Notes under the pieces: model-generated
What the model was told of the DNA's origin: nothing
Database searches by the model: none
What the model saw: the letters and a program-made list of their open reading frames with translations, nothing else
Made by a program: the position numbers and the translations under genes
NCBI GenBank assembly: GCA_019118905.1
Contig: DWYA01000063.1
Location: 1 to 28,269 of the forward strand
Direction: 5' to 3'
Source of the DNA: Ruthenibacterium avium
Lineage (GTDB): Bacteria > Bacillota > Clostridia > Oscillospirales > Ruminococcaceae
DNA length: 28,269 nt
In this document: in pieces, positions 1-7,296 of the stretch
Position numbering within the stretch: the stretch's first letter is position 1
Layout of the letters: every line of letters starts with the position of its first letter

Positions 1-23
1 AAATTAGTGATTGCACAAAAGAA

Positions 24-52
24 GAAGGCTGAGCGAACACCGCTCAGCCTTC
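24..52 (-). terminator. Terminator hairpin, left copy
   Basis: A perfect 12-bp stem with a 5-nt loop. Read on the minus strand it is followed by TTCTTTTG, a short T-rich tract, so it could end the transcript of the minus-strand abrB-like gene, whose stop codon is at 295. The same 29 nt recur at 194-222. Confidence 0.55.
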
Positions 53-193
53 GAGACTGTCGAAAAACTGCCGCCTGATTCAAAAAGAAGACGAGTTGCA
101 AGGGGAAAAAGGCTTGGAAAAGGGGGCTAGCCCTCTTTTCCATTTGAAATAGGCACACAGTTTGTGAAAAAGCAAAGCTTTTTCGACAAACTG

Positions 194-222
194 GAAGGCT
201 GAGCGAACACCGCTCAGCCTTC
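194..222 (+). terminator. Terminator hairpin, right copy
   Basis: Identical to 24-52. On the plus strand it is followed by TTCTTTTAC, so it would stop transcription entering from the left of the window. On the minus strand it is followed by CAGTTTGTCG and would not terminate well. Confidence 0.5.
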
Positions 223-294
223 TTCTTTTACACGATCGTTGTTCAATGCTTTGCAGCGCCGCTTGGAAGCCTCGTCCGCAGACAGGGCTGCATG

Positions 295-552
295 TCATTC
301 CTTCATGTGATCCATGGCGGCAATGGCGCCACGGCATTCTTTGCAGATATTCCGGCCTTGATAGGTTTGCACATCTACGGCACTGCCGCAGAAAATACAG
401 GCGGGTTGATATTTCTTCAAAATAATGCTGTCATCGTCTACATACACTTCAAGAGCCGAATCTTTGTCAATATCTAGCACGCGACGCAGCTCAATCGGCA
501 ACACGACACGACCGAGGTTATCCACCGGACGCACAATTCCTGTAGATTTCAT
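295..552 (-). CDS. AbrB-family transition-state regulator with cysteine-pair tail
   Basis: The protein has 85 residues. Residues 1-48 form a swapped-hairpin AbrB/SpoVT DNA-binding domain, with the typical run STGIVRPVDNLGRVVLPIEL followed by LEVYVDDDSIILKKY, very close to Bacillus AbrB. The C-terminal half differs: it carries Cys52-X2-Cys55 and Cys70-X2-Cys73, a probable zinc ribbon, in place of the AbrB multimerisation tail. The start is set by AAAGGAGGG six bases upstream. AbrB proteins repress post-exponential genes by binding bent AT-rich DNA; the exact targets here are unknown. It has its own promoter at 584-613. The zinc role is inferred from cysteine spacing only. Confidence 0.88.
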   Translation of the reverse strand: MKSTGIVRPVDNLGRVVLPIELRRVLDIDKDSALEVYVDDDSIILKKYQPACIFCGSAVDVQTYQGRNICKECRGAIAAMDHMKE

Positions 553-583
553 GGGAATCCCTCCTTTGTTTCAGTGTAACCGT

Positions 584-613
584 ATTATACCAAACCTTGC
601 CAAATATTGTCAA
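584..613 (-). promoter_or_regulatory. SigA promoter of the abrB-like gene
   Basis: On the minus strand TTGACA (613-608) and TATAAT (589-584) are separated by 18 bp, with a TGG just before the -10 that gives an extended -10. The predicted start is near 577, leaving a leader of about 25 nt. Confidence 0.8.
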
Positions 614-619
614 TCTTTG

Positions 620-725
620 GAAAATACTTTTCACATAAAAAACCCATATTTTACGTTTTTTCAAGCAAATTTTCACGGTTTGGTCAAGATTTTCACCGGA
701 TTTTTACGAAAAACCTGTCGAAAAA
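620..725. other. Phased A/T tracts, possible curved DNA
   Basis: This lies in the intergenic region between the trpS stop and the abrB-like promoter. Runs of four to six A or T centre near 622, 629, 639, 650, 658, 670, 680, 691, 702, 711 and 723, about 10 bp apart. TTTTCAC or TTTTACG recurs at 628, 649, 670 and 690, about 21 bp apart. Helically phased A-tracts bend DNA. No coding sequence or clear terminator was seen here. Confidence 0.45.
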
Positions 726-735
726 TGTCAACAAA

Positions 736-1737
736 TCATGTGAGGGCAAGAAACCCCACTTTTTTGTAAACTTTACGCAGCATTTTTGCGGCAATGTAAT
801 TCGCTTTTTCTGCGCCCTGCGAGAGAACACCATCCAAATAAGCTTTATCCGCCAAAATCCGCTGGTATTCCTCCTGAATGGGGCGCAATGCGTCCACGAC
901 GCTTTCACCGACGGCCATTTTAAAATCGCCGTACCCTTTGCCGGCAAATTCGCGCTCGATTTCCTCAAAGCTTTTGCCGGTGCAGGCGCTGTAAATCGAC
1001 ATCAAGTTGGTTACGCCGGGCTTTGATTCGTCCGCGCGCACGCAGTTGTCGGAATCGGTCACAGCGCGTTTAAATTTTTTCATAATCACGTCCGGCTCAT
1101 CCAGCATACGCACAACGGCGTTGGCGTTGGTGTCCGACTTGCTCATTTTCTTTTCCGGCTCTTGCAGACTCATCACCTTGGCGCCCACCTGCGGGATATA
1201 CCCCTCAGGAATGGGGAAGGTTTCGCTGTAAATGCCGTTGAAGCGCTGGGCAATATTGCGCGCGAGCTCCAAGTGCTGCTTTTGGTCTTTGCCGATGGGT
1301 ACCAGGTCGGTGGCATATAAAAGAATGTCTGCCGCCATCAAGATGGGGTAAGTCAGCAGGCCGCCGTTGATATCCTCGGGGTGTTTGGCGCTTTTTTCTT
1401 TAAACTGGTGCATCCGGGTTAAATCGCCAAACGGGCAAAAGCACCCCAGCACCCAAGAAAGCTGCGCGTGAGCAGGCACATGGCTTTGCACAAACAAAAT
1501 GCTCTTGGAGGCGTCTACGCCGCTGGCCAAAAGCAAAGCGGCAGTTTCGCGCGTTTGACGGCGCAAATCAGCCGGGTTTTGGCGCACCGTGATGGCGTGC
1601 TGGTCTACGACCGAGTAGATGCAGTCATATTCTTCCTGCAAAGCACCCCAGTTGCGAACCGCACCCACATAATTGCCAAGCGTAAAAGTTCCCGTGGGCT
1701 GAATGCCGCTGAATACCCGTTTTTTCTGCTGTTCCAT
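736..1737 (-). CDS. trpS: Tryptophanyl-tRNA synthetase
   Basis: This class I synthetase charges tRNA-Trp in the cytoplasm. The protein has 333 residues, the normal family length. The HIGH-type signature appears as PTGTFTLGN (TLGN at residues 19-22) and the second ATP signature as KMSKS (197-201). An ATG nine bases upstream (1746) is also in frame, but it directly abuts the GAGG of the SD site. The inner ATG at 1737 sits 9 nt from that GAGG and is preferred. The gene is divergent from gltX and their -35 boxes touch. No T-box leader is present in the roughly 70-nt 5' UTR. No convincing terminator was found downstream; the next region is AT-rich and leads to the abrB-like gene on the same strand. 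Confidence 0.96.
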   Translation of the reverse strand: MEQQKKRVFSGIQPTGTFTLGNYVGAVRNWGALQEEYDCIYSVVDQHAITVRQNPADLRRQTRETAALLLASGVDASKSILFVQSHVPAHAQLSWVLGCFCPFGDLTRMHQFKEKSAKHPEDINGGLLTYPILMAADILLYATDLVPIGKDQKQHLELARNIAQRFNGIYSETFPIPEGYIPQVGAKVMSLQEPEKKMSKSDTNANAVVRMLDEPDVIMKKFKRAVTDSDNCVRADESKPGVTNLMSIYSACTGKSFEEIEREFAGKGYGDFKMAVGESVVDALRPIQEEYQRILADKAYLDGVLSQGAEKANYIAAKMLRKVYKKVGFLALT

Positions 1738-1783
1738 GCTTGTCATCCTCTTTTCTTTGCCGCGGTGCCGGTTCGCTTCGGCG

Positions 1784-1814
1784 CAGCTGCTTTAAAATTT
1801 ATTTTATGCAGCTG
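1784..1814 (-). promoter_or_regulatory. Inverted repeat at the 5' end of trpS mRNA
   Basis: CAGCTGC (1784-1790) and GCAGCTG (1808-1814) form a 7-bp inverted repeat around a 17-nt AT-only spacer. With the -10 at 1822-1817 the transcript starts near 1810, so the repeat would fold at or just inside the 5' end. It could be an operator or an mRNA-stabilising 5' hairpin. Confidence 0.4.
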
Positions 1815-1816
1815 TT

Positions 1817-1845
1817 ATTATAGCATATGTTCCCGCGCAAAGCAA
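1817..1845 (-). promoter_or_regulatory. SigA promoter of trpS
   Basis: TTGCTT (1845-1840), 17 bp, then TATAAT (1822-1817), with TGC before the -10 giving an extended -10. The -35 box abuts the gltX -35 box at 1846. Confidence 0.75.
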
Positions 1846-1874
1846 TTGACAAACGATGCCCGGAGAGATAAACT
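1846..1874 (+). promoter_or_regulatory. SigA promoter of gltX
   Basis: TTGACA (1846-1851), a 17-bp spacer and TAAACT (1869-1874). The leader to the gltX ATG is about 105 nt and shows no T-box features. Confidence 0.75.
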
Positions 1875-1986
1875 AAATAGGTATAGCAATCGGCGGAAAT
1901 AGCACGAAATATGCGGTGAAACCAGCGCCGAAAAAGTTTTATTCTGCGGCCATGCATCGGCTGTATGATTAAAGGAGTAAGAAGTT

Positions 1987-3441
1987 ATGTCAAAAACTGT
2001 CCGTACCCGTTTTGCCCCCAGCCCCACGGGCTATATGCATGTGGGCAATCTGCGCACCGCGCTGTATGCTTACCTGATGGCAAAGCATACCGACGGCACC
2101 TTCATTCTGCGCATTGAAGATACCGACCAGGAGCGTTATGTGGAAGGCGCTGTGGACATCATCTACAACACCCTTCGGGAAACCGGCCTGATCTGGGACG
2201 AAGGCCCCGACATCGGCGGCCCGGTTGGCCCGTATGTACAAAGCGAACGCATGGGCATGTTCAAAGAGTATGCCGAGCAGCTGGTGAAAGAGGGAAAGGC
2301 ATACTACTGCTTTTGCGATAAAGACCGCTTGGAGGAAATGCGCTTAGTGCAGAAAGCCAGCGGACAAGCGCCCCACTATGACGGCCACTGCCGCCATCTG
2401 TCTGAGGCGGAAATCCAGGAAAAGCTGGCGGCGGGCGTGCCTTACGTGATCCGTCAGAAAATGCCGGAAACAGGCACAACTTCTTTTGACGACGTTGTAT
2501 ATGGCCGCATTGAAGTGGAGAACTCCACTTTGGATGACCAGATTTTGATTAAAACCGACGGTATGCCCACCTATAACTTTGCCAACGTCGTGGACGACCA
2601 TCTCATGGGCATTACGCACGTCATCCGCGGTTCGGAATACCTGTCCAGTGCGCCGAAGTACAACTTGCTGTATGAGGCTTTCGGCTGGGAGATTCCGACC
2701 TACATCCACTGCCCGCCCGTTATGAAAGACGCACAGAACAAGCTGTCGAAGCGCAACGGCGACGCCAGCTATCAGGATCTGGTGGCCAAAGGCTACTTGA
2801 CCGAGGCGGTGCTGAACTACATTCTGCTGTTGGGCTGGAGCCCCAAGGGCGAGCAGGAGATTTTCAGCCTGAAAGAAATGGTAGAGCTTTGGGACGAGCA
2901 TTTTATCGGAAAAGCTCCGGCTATTTTCGACCCGCAGAAGCTGCGCTACATCAATGCGGAGTACATCCGTGCACTCAGCCCCGAAGCCTTCTTTGAAAAG
3001 GCAAAGCCCTATATGGACGAAGTGGTGCATTGTGATTGCGACCGCGAATTGCTGGCAAGCGTGCTTCAGCAGCGCTGCGAGGTACTCAGCGATATTCCCG
3101 AGCAGATTGACTTTATTGACGAAATGCCGGAGTATGAGCTGGACTTGTACACCAGCAAAAAGATGAAAACCACCCCGGAAACCTCCAAGGAGGCCATCAA
3201 CGCTTTGCTGCCGGTACTGGAAGAAGTGCAGGATTGGACACGCGATAACATCCACAACGCCGCTTTTGCTTTGATTGAAAAGCTGGGCGTAAAGAACGGC
3301 TATATCTTGTGGCCGCTGCGTGTGGCGCTGTCCGGCAAGCAGTTTACCCCCGGCGGCGGCATTGAGCTGGCTGCTATTTTGGGCAAGGAAAAGAGCATTG
3401 CCCGCTTGAAAGCTGCGCAGGAGCGCTTGGCACAGCTGTAA
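1987..3441 (+). CDS. gltX: Glutamyl-tRNA synthetase
   Basis: The protein has 484 residues, the usual bacterial GluRS length. The N-terminus carries FAPSPTGYMHVGNLRTALYA, with the HIGH-type box HVGN at 18-21. The KMSKS-type box is KLSKR at 252-256 and an all-helical anticodon-binding region follows. It loads glutamate onto tRNA-Glu. In most Firmicutes the enzyme is non-discriminating and also glutamylates tRNA-Gln for GatCAB, but this cannot be read from the sequence. AAAGGAG lies 9 nt upstream of the ATG. A strong hairpin at 3483-3527 ends the gene. Confidence 0.97.
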   Translation: MSKTVRTRFAPSPTGYMHVGNLRTALYAYLMAKHTDGTFILRIEDTDQERYVEGAVDIIYNTLRETGLIWDEGPDIGGPVGPYVQSERMGMFKEYAEQLVKEGKAYYCFCDKDRLEEMRLVQKASGQAPHYDGHCRHLSEAEIQEKLAAGVPYVIRQKMPETGTTSFDDVVYGRIEVENSTLDDQILIKTDGMPTYNFANVVDDHLMGITHVIRGSEYLSSAPKYNLLYEAFGWEIPTYIHCPPVMKDAQNKLSKRNGDASYQDLVAKGYLTEAVLNYILLLGWSPKGEQEIFSLKEMVELWDEHFIGKAPAIFDPQKLRYINAEYIRALSPEAFFEKAKPYMDEVVHCDCDRELLASVLQQRCEVLSDIPEQIDFIDEMPEYELDLYTSKKMKTTPETSKEAINALLPVLEEVQDWTRDNIHNAAFALIEKLGVKNGYILWPLRVALSGKQFTPGGGIELAAILGKEKSIARLKAAQERLAQL

Positions 3442-3482
3442 GCAAAAGAAATCAGCCGCCGAGAGCGGTTCTCTCAAAAACA

Positions 3483-3527
3483 AAAAAGGGTATGCGGAAA
3501 GGCTTTGCCTCTCCGCGTACCCTTTTT
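3483..3527. terminator. Bidirectional terminator between gltX and msrAB
   Basis: A long hairpin with outer arms AAAAAGGGTA / TACCCTTTTT and inner arms GCGGA / TCCGC and GGC / GCC around a TTT loop. T-runs lie on both sides, which suits the convergent gltX and msrAB genes. Confidence 0.85.
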
Positions 3528-3541
3528 CTATTTGCTCAAAA

Positions 3542-4669
3542 TTACTTTTTGTCAAACAAGCTGAGCCATTCGCCGTAGCCTTGCGCTTCCATTTGCTCGT
3601 AGGGAATAAAGCGCAGCGACGCGCTGTTGATACAGTAGCGCACGCCGTTGGGGCTTTCCGGTTCTCCGTAAAACACATGACCCAAGTGAGCGTCACCGGC
3701 TTCGCTTTTTACCTCGGTGCGCTTCATGCCATAGGATAAGTCCTCGTGAAAGGAAACGCTGTTTTCGTCAATGGGCGCAGAAAAGCTGGGCCATCCGCAG
3801 CTGCTTTCAAATTTATCGAGAGAAGAAAACAGCGGCTGTCCGGTCGTGACATCTACATAGATGCCTTTTTCGTCAAAATTCCAGTATTCGCCGGTGAAAG
3901 CGCGTTCCGTTGCGCCGTTTTGCGTCACCTCATATTGTAAGTCACTTAAATTTTCGCGCAGAATGCCGCGGCTGGGTTTTTCCCAGCGATTTTCTTGCGG
4001 TGCCTCGCCGTTTTCGTCGCGGATCAGCTCATTGATGCTTTGAAACGTTTGCACGGGGATATGGCAATAACCGTTTGGGTTTTTGTCAAGATAATCTTGG
4101 TGATATTCTTCCGCAGGGAAAAAGCTCGTTAAGGGCGCAATTTCTACCGCGAATGTTTCATACTTTTGGCGTTCTTGTTCGGCGTAATCTTCCACGGTTT
4201 TTTGGGCGGCTTCATCCGAAAAATAAATACCTGTTTGGTATTGGTCGCCAATATCATTGCCTTGGCGCTTTTCTACCGTTGGGTCAATGACAGAAAAGAA
4301 TGCCTTTAAAAGCTGGTCAAGGCGCACCTGCTGCGGGTCGTACACCACGCGGACAGTTTCCCGGTATCCGGTATCGCCGCGGCATACCGTTTGATAATCG
4401 GGCGTAATTTGGGCGCTGCCGTTGGCATAACCGCTTTGCGCGTCCAGCACGCCGTCAATGCTTTGAAACAGCTTTTCCGTGCCCCAAAAGCAGCCGCCTG
4501 CAAAATAAATCTCCGCTGTGCCCTCAGGCAGGGAAGAAAGAGTCGTGCTCGTCATATCCTGTTCCTCCTGTTGTGCTGCAAGGGATGCCGCCGTGCTGGA
4601 ACTGCTCACGCTGCACCCCGACAAACAAAGGGCTGCGGCAAGCCCCGCTGCTGCAATTCGTTTTCGCAT
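3542..4669 (-). CDS. msrAB: Bifunctional peptide methionine sulfoxide reductase MsrA-MsrB lipoprotein
   Basis: The protein has 375 residues. Residues 1-19 are a lipoprotein signal peptide with lipobox LSGC (Cys19), followed by a Ser/Ala-rich tether, so the enzyme should be anchored on the outer face of the membrane. The MsrA domain has GGCFWGTEK with catalytic Cys60 and reduces methionine-S-sulfoxide. The C-terminal MsrB domain has SSCGWPSF and RYCINSASLRF with catalytic Cys near 346 and reduces the R form. I see no zinc CXXC pairs in the MsrB part. GGAGGTG precedes the ATG. The intergenic region upstream has an inverted repeat made of Fur/PerR-like half-sites, which suits an oxidative-stress gene. 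The gene is convergent with gltX. Confidence 0.95.
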   Translation of the reverse strand: MRKRIAAAGLAAALCLSGCSVSSSSTAASLAAQQEEQDMTSTTLSSLPEGTAEIYFAGGCFWGTEKLFQSIDGVLDAQSGYANGSAQITPDYQTVCRGDTGYRETVRVVYDPQQVRLDQLLKAFFSVIDPTVEKRQGNDIGDQYQTGIYFSDEAAQKTVEDYAEQERQKYETFAVEIAPLTSFFPAEEYHQDYLDKNPNGYCHIPVQTFQSINELIRDENGEAPQENRWEKPSRGILRENLSDLQYEVTQNGATERAFTGEYWNFDEKGIYVDVTTGQPLFSSLDKFESSCGWPSFSAPIDENSVSFHEDLSYGMKRTEVKSEAGDAHLGHVFYGEPESPNGVRYCINSASLRFIPYEQMEAQGYGEWLSLFDKK

Positions 4670-4686
4670 TTGGCACCTCCGTTTTT

Positions 4687-4725
4687 AATGATAATATAAA
4701 ATGTTAAATAAGAACTATTATCATT
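4687..4725. promoter_or_regulatory. Inverted repeat of Fur/PerR-like half-sites upstream of msrAB
   Basis: AATGATAATA (4687-4696) and TATTATCATT (4716-4725) form a perfect 10-bp inverted repeat with a 19-nt spacer, ending 18 bp upstream of the msrAB start codon. TGATAAT and ATTATCA are the two halves of the classical Fur box, but here they are spread apart rather than adjacent. The msrAB promoter must lie within or beside this repeat; I could not fix its -35. The rest of 4726-4961 holds no gene that I can support. Confidence 0.45.
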
Positions 4726-4961
4726 ATGAAAGCCTTGTTTCGATTTGTCAAGGTGCGGCGGCCATTTTCATAAAACCTTTACAACATCGCCACGGCAAGC
4801 GGTGTTTTGACAAAGCGGGAGAAAAAAACACACTTTCATACAGCAGGAACAGACAAAAACTTTTCGCCGTCGCTTTTATACTGAATGGTGAACCCTCGCG
4901 CAGCCCCAGCGGACAAGCCCGCCCTGCGCTGAAAACCCAAAAGAAAGCAGGTTGATTGTTC

Positions 4962-7295
4962 ATGTCTGTGAAACCAAAAGTGATTTTGCCGCCTTTGCTT
5001 CGGCAGCCTCTTCGCAGTCAGGCCCGTCGCTGGGGACTGCGCCTTCTCAAGCCGCTTGCCTGTCTGGTGATGGGCTTTTTATCCTCGGGTGCGGTGCTGC
5101 TTGGCAGTATGCATCCGCTGGGCCTTTGCTTTGCGGCCAGTGTCCCTGCGCCGCTGGCTATTTTTGCGGCGCTGGGGGCCGGTGCAGGGTACACGTTCTT
5201 TTTAGACCTCACCGCGGCCAGTGCCTATTTTCTGGCCTTGGCAGGCGTTGCGCTGCTGCGCGCTTTAGCCGATTGGAAGCACTGGGAGGAAGCGCCGCTG
5301 TTTGCGGCCACGGCGGGTGCGCTGTGCTTTACTTTTATCCGCACCGGTTTAAGCCTATTGGAAGATCATGCCTTGCTCTCCATTTTGCTCACTTGTGCCG
5401 AGGGAATGCTCATCTTGGGCATGTCTTACTTACTGTCCGCTTTTTTTGCGCTTAAAGTTTACACCCTGCGTCAAACGGACTATGAGCAAAACGCCGCCAT
5501 CTGCTTTGCCTTTATGGCGTTTTTGGCCGTGTTCACGCCCTACTCGGTGCTGGGGCTGATGCCCGCAAGAATTTTAGCGGCACTAGCGGTGCTGTGTGCT
5601 TCGTGGCGTTATGGGGCATCCGGCGCAGCCATTACGGGTGTGGCGGTGATTGCTGCGCTCACGATGTGCGACGCTTCGTCTTTGTTTGCTGCGGCGGGCA
5701 TTGCGGTGGGGGGCCTGTGCGCCGGTTTATTTGCGGGACAATTGCGGCTGCCTTCGGCGGTTGCGTTTTGTGCGGCGGGATTTTTAGGCGTTTTGTGTGC
5801 GCCGATGCCGGGTGCAGGGCTTTTATATATGGTAGAGCTTTTGATTGCTTCCGTTCTTTTTATTTTCATTCCGCTGCGTTTGGCGCTTCGGCTGCCGCAG
5901 CCGGCACAGCTGCTTTCTGCGGCTTCCTCGCGTGCTTGCTCGGCGGCGCTGGCCAATCGGCTGAATGCACTTTCCGGCGCGTTGTACGGTGTGGGGGAGA
6001 CAGTGGAACAGGTGTGCCGAAAAATGGCCAATGTGCAGCGCCCGGAGCTTTCGCTGGCTGACGCTGTATCGCGCCGGTGCTGCAACGAGTGTTCGCGCCG
6101 CTTTTCCTGCTGGGTTGACCACGCGCATGACTGCTATGCTGCTTTTGCAAAACTGGACACGGCTTTGACACACGGCGAATGGCTGGACGCAGCCCAGCTG
6201 CCCGCACCGCTGGACACGCTGTGCATTCAGCCGCAAAAAGTATGCGCCTGTGCCTACGCCGAACATGCCCGGCGCATTGAGCTGCGCGGAATGCGCACCC
6301 AAGATGCCGCCGTTCGCGCGGCGCTTTGCGAGCAGTACGGGGCGCTGGCGGCTTCGCTGGGCAGCCTTTCCGGGGAGCTGTCTATGGCAGAACTGCCCGA
6401 CCGGCGTAAGTCCGCGCGGCTCAAGTCGCTGTTTTGGGAGCTGGGGCTGGAGCCGGGCGATGTCAGCGTGGCGCAGGATATGCACGGGCGGCTGTTGGCA
6501 AATGCTTGTGTTGCGCCCATTGATTTCTCTCAGCAGGAGCTCAGCGAGCTGACGCAGGAGGTTTCCGCCTTGTGCCGCCGCCGCTTTTCTCAGGCGCAAG
6601 CAACGGCCACCCCGGTGATGACGATGCTGACATTCCGCCAAGCCCCATGCTTTGAGGCTGACTTCGGCGTGTACGGGCTGGCGGCTCACCCCGGCGGCGT
6701 TTCCGCCGATGCGGCACGCGCGTTTTTGTGCAGCGACGGCTATGCCTGTGCCGTGCTGTGCGACGGGATGGGAACAGGCAAGGAAGCTGCCGTTGATGGT
6801 GTGATGGCTGCACAGCTGGCGTGTGAGCTTTTAAAAGCCGGTTTTGCCCCCGAGGAAACGGCGCGTTTGGTGAACGGCTCTTTGGCGCTGAAAAATGGTG
6901 CGGGGCAGGAATCGGCCACCACATTGGATATTTTAAAAGTGGATTTATTTACCGGACAAGCCGTTTTATTTAAGGCCGGGGCTGCGCCGACCTTTGTGGT
7001 GCGCTCCGACTTTGTGGACACCTTTCACACAGAAAGTGTTCCGCTTGGCATTTTGGATAAGGTGCTGGGGCATACGCTGTCGCTGACACTGCAAGAGGGC
7101 GACACTGCTGTACTGGTAAGCGATGGCGCAGTGGATGCAGGTGCAGACTATCTGCGGGCTGTATTGAGCGAAAAAAAGCGGCAAACCGCGCAGGGGCTTG
7201 CCGAATTTGCCGCCACCCGCGCCCGCGCCCATGCGAAGAACCCGGATGACATCACCGTATTAACGGTGCGCATCACACGCACCTGTGCCTTTTAA
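4962..7295 (+). CDS. spoIIE: Stage II sporulation protein E (PP2C-type phosphatase)
   Basis: The protein has 777 residues (Bacillus SpoIIE is about 827). The N-terminal 300 or so residues are a multi-pass membrane region of Ala/Leu-rich segments. A central cytoplasmic region with several cysteines follows (CRKM, CCNECSRRFSCW). The C-terminal phosphatase domain has DGMGTGKEA starting at Asp601, then VLVSDGAVDAG and the metal-site motif PDDITVL. SpoIIE dephosphorylates SpoIIAA to activate sigma F in the forespore and acts at the polar septum with FtsZ. The ATG at 4962 is preferred over an in-frame TTG at 4956, which lies too close to the weak AGG SD. The stop codon is one base from the stop of the convergent lrp-like gene, with no terminator between them. 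Confidence 0.95.
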   Translation: MSVKPKVILPPLLRQPLRSQARRWGLRLLKPLACLVMGFLSSGAVLLGSMHPLGLCFAASVPAPLAIFAALGAGAGYTFFLDLTAASAYFLALAGVALLRALADWKHWEEAPLFAATAGALCFTFIRTGLSLLEDHALLSILLTCAEGMLILGMSYLLSAFFALKVYTLRQTDYEQNAAICFAFMAFLAVFTPYSVLGLMPARILAALAVLCASWRYGASGAAITGVAVIAALTMCDASSLFAAAGIAVGGLCAGLFAGQLRLPSAVAFCAAGFLGVLCAPMPGAGLLYMVELLIASVLFIFIPLRLALRLPQPAQLLSAASSRACSAALANRLNALSGALYGVGETVEQVCRKMANVQRPELSLADAVSRRCCNECSRRFSCWVDHAHDCYAAFAKLDTALTHGEWLDAAQLPAPLDTLCIQPQKVCACAYAEHARRIELRGMRTQDAAVRAALCEQYGALAASLGSLSGELSMAELPDRRKSARLKSLFWELGLEPGDVSVAQDMHGRLLANACVAPIDFSQQELSELTQEVSALCRRRFSQAQATATPVMTMLTFRQAPCFEADFGVYGLAAHPGGVSADAARAFLCSDGYACAVLCDGMGTGKEAAVDGVMAAQLACELLKAGFAPEETARLVNGSLALKNGAGQESATTLDILKVDLFTGQAVLFKAGAAPTFVVRSDFVDTFHTESVPLGILDKVLGHTLSLTLQEGDTAVLVSDGAVDAGADYLRAVLSEKKRQTAQGLAEFAATRARAHAKNPDDITVLTVRITRTCAF

Positions 7296-7296
7296 C

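Larger units (their letters stand above)
18..229. repeat. Hairpin-bounded intergenic element, possible MITE-like insertion
   Basis: No gene is visible in bases 1-294; this block fills most of it. An identical 29-nt sequence occurs at 24-52 and 194-222. Each copy is a 12-bp stem (GAAGGCTGAGCG / CGCTCAGCCTTC) with loop AACAC. The outer flanks are mirror images: AAAAGAA precedes the left copy and TTCTTTT follows the right copy, so each copy is a terminator pointing outward. The 141 bp between them (53-193) hold two more hairpins: 116-141 (11 bp, CTAG loop) and 158-193 (16 bp with one bulged G). The two ends of the 141-bp segment resemble each other in inverted orientation around TGTCGAAAAA. I read this as an element inserted into a bidirectional terminator, or a duplicated terminator; the sequence does not decide. 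Confidence 0.6.

Noticed and set aside
24..222. Two identical 29-nt repeats that might suggest a CRISPR array
   Set aside because: Only two copies, 141 bp apart, each a strong terminator hairpin with T-rich flanks; no regular spacer series and no cas genes.
80..337. 85-codon minus-strand frame
   Set aside because: It crosses the hairpin block and the 3' end of the abrB-like gene in another frame, and has no family resemblance or SD.
1747..1986. T-box leaders for trpS, gltX or lysS
   Set aside because: The leaders are about 70-105 nt and lack a specifier stem, a T-box sequence and an antiterminator.
2344..3696. 450-codon frame antisense to gltX
   Set aside because: It mirrors the codon pattern of gltX, crosses the terminator at 3483-3527 and resembles no protein. 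The same holds for long antisense frames at 22844-23695 and 25531-26667.
4806..4812. Spo0A box (TTTGACA) for spoIIE
   Set aside because: One mismatch to the consensus and about 65 bp upstream of the only candidate -10 (TATACT at 4877), so the spacing does not fit a Spo0A-activated promoter.
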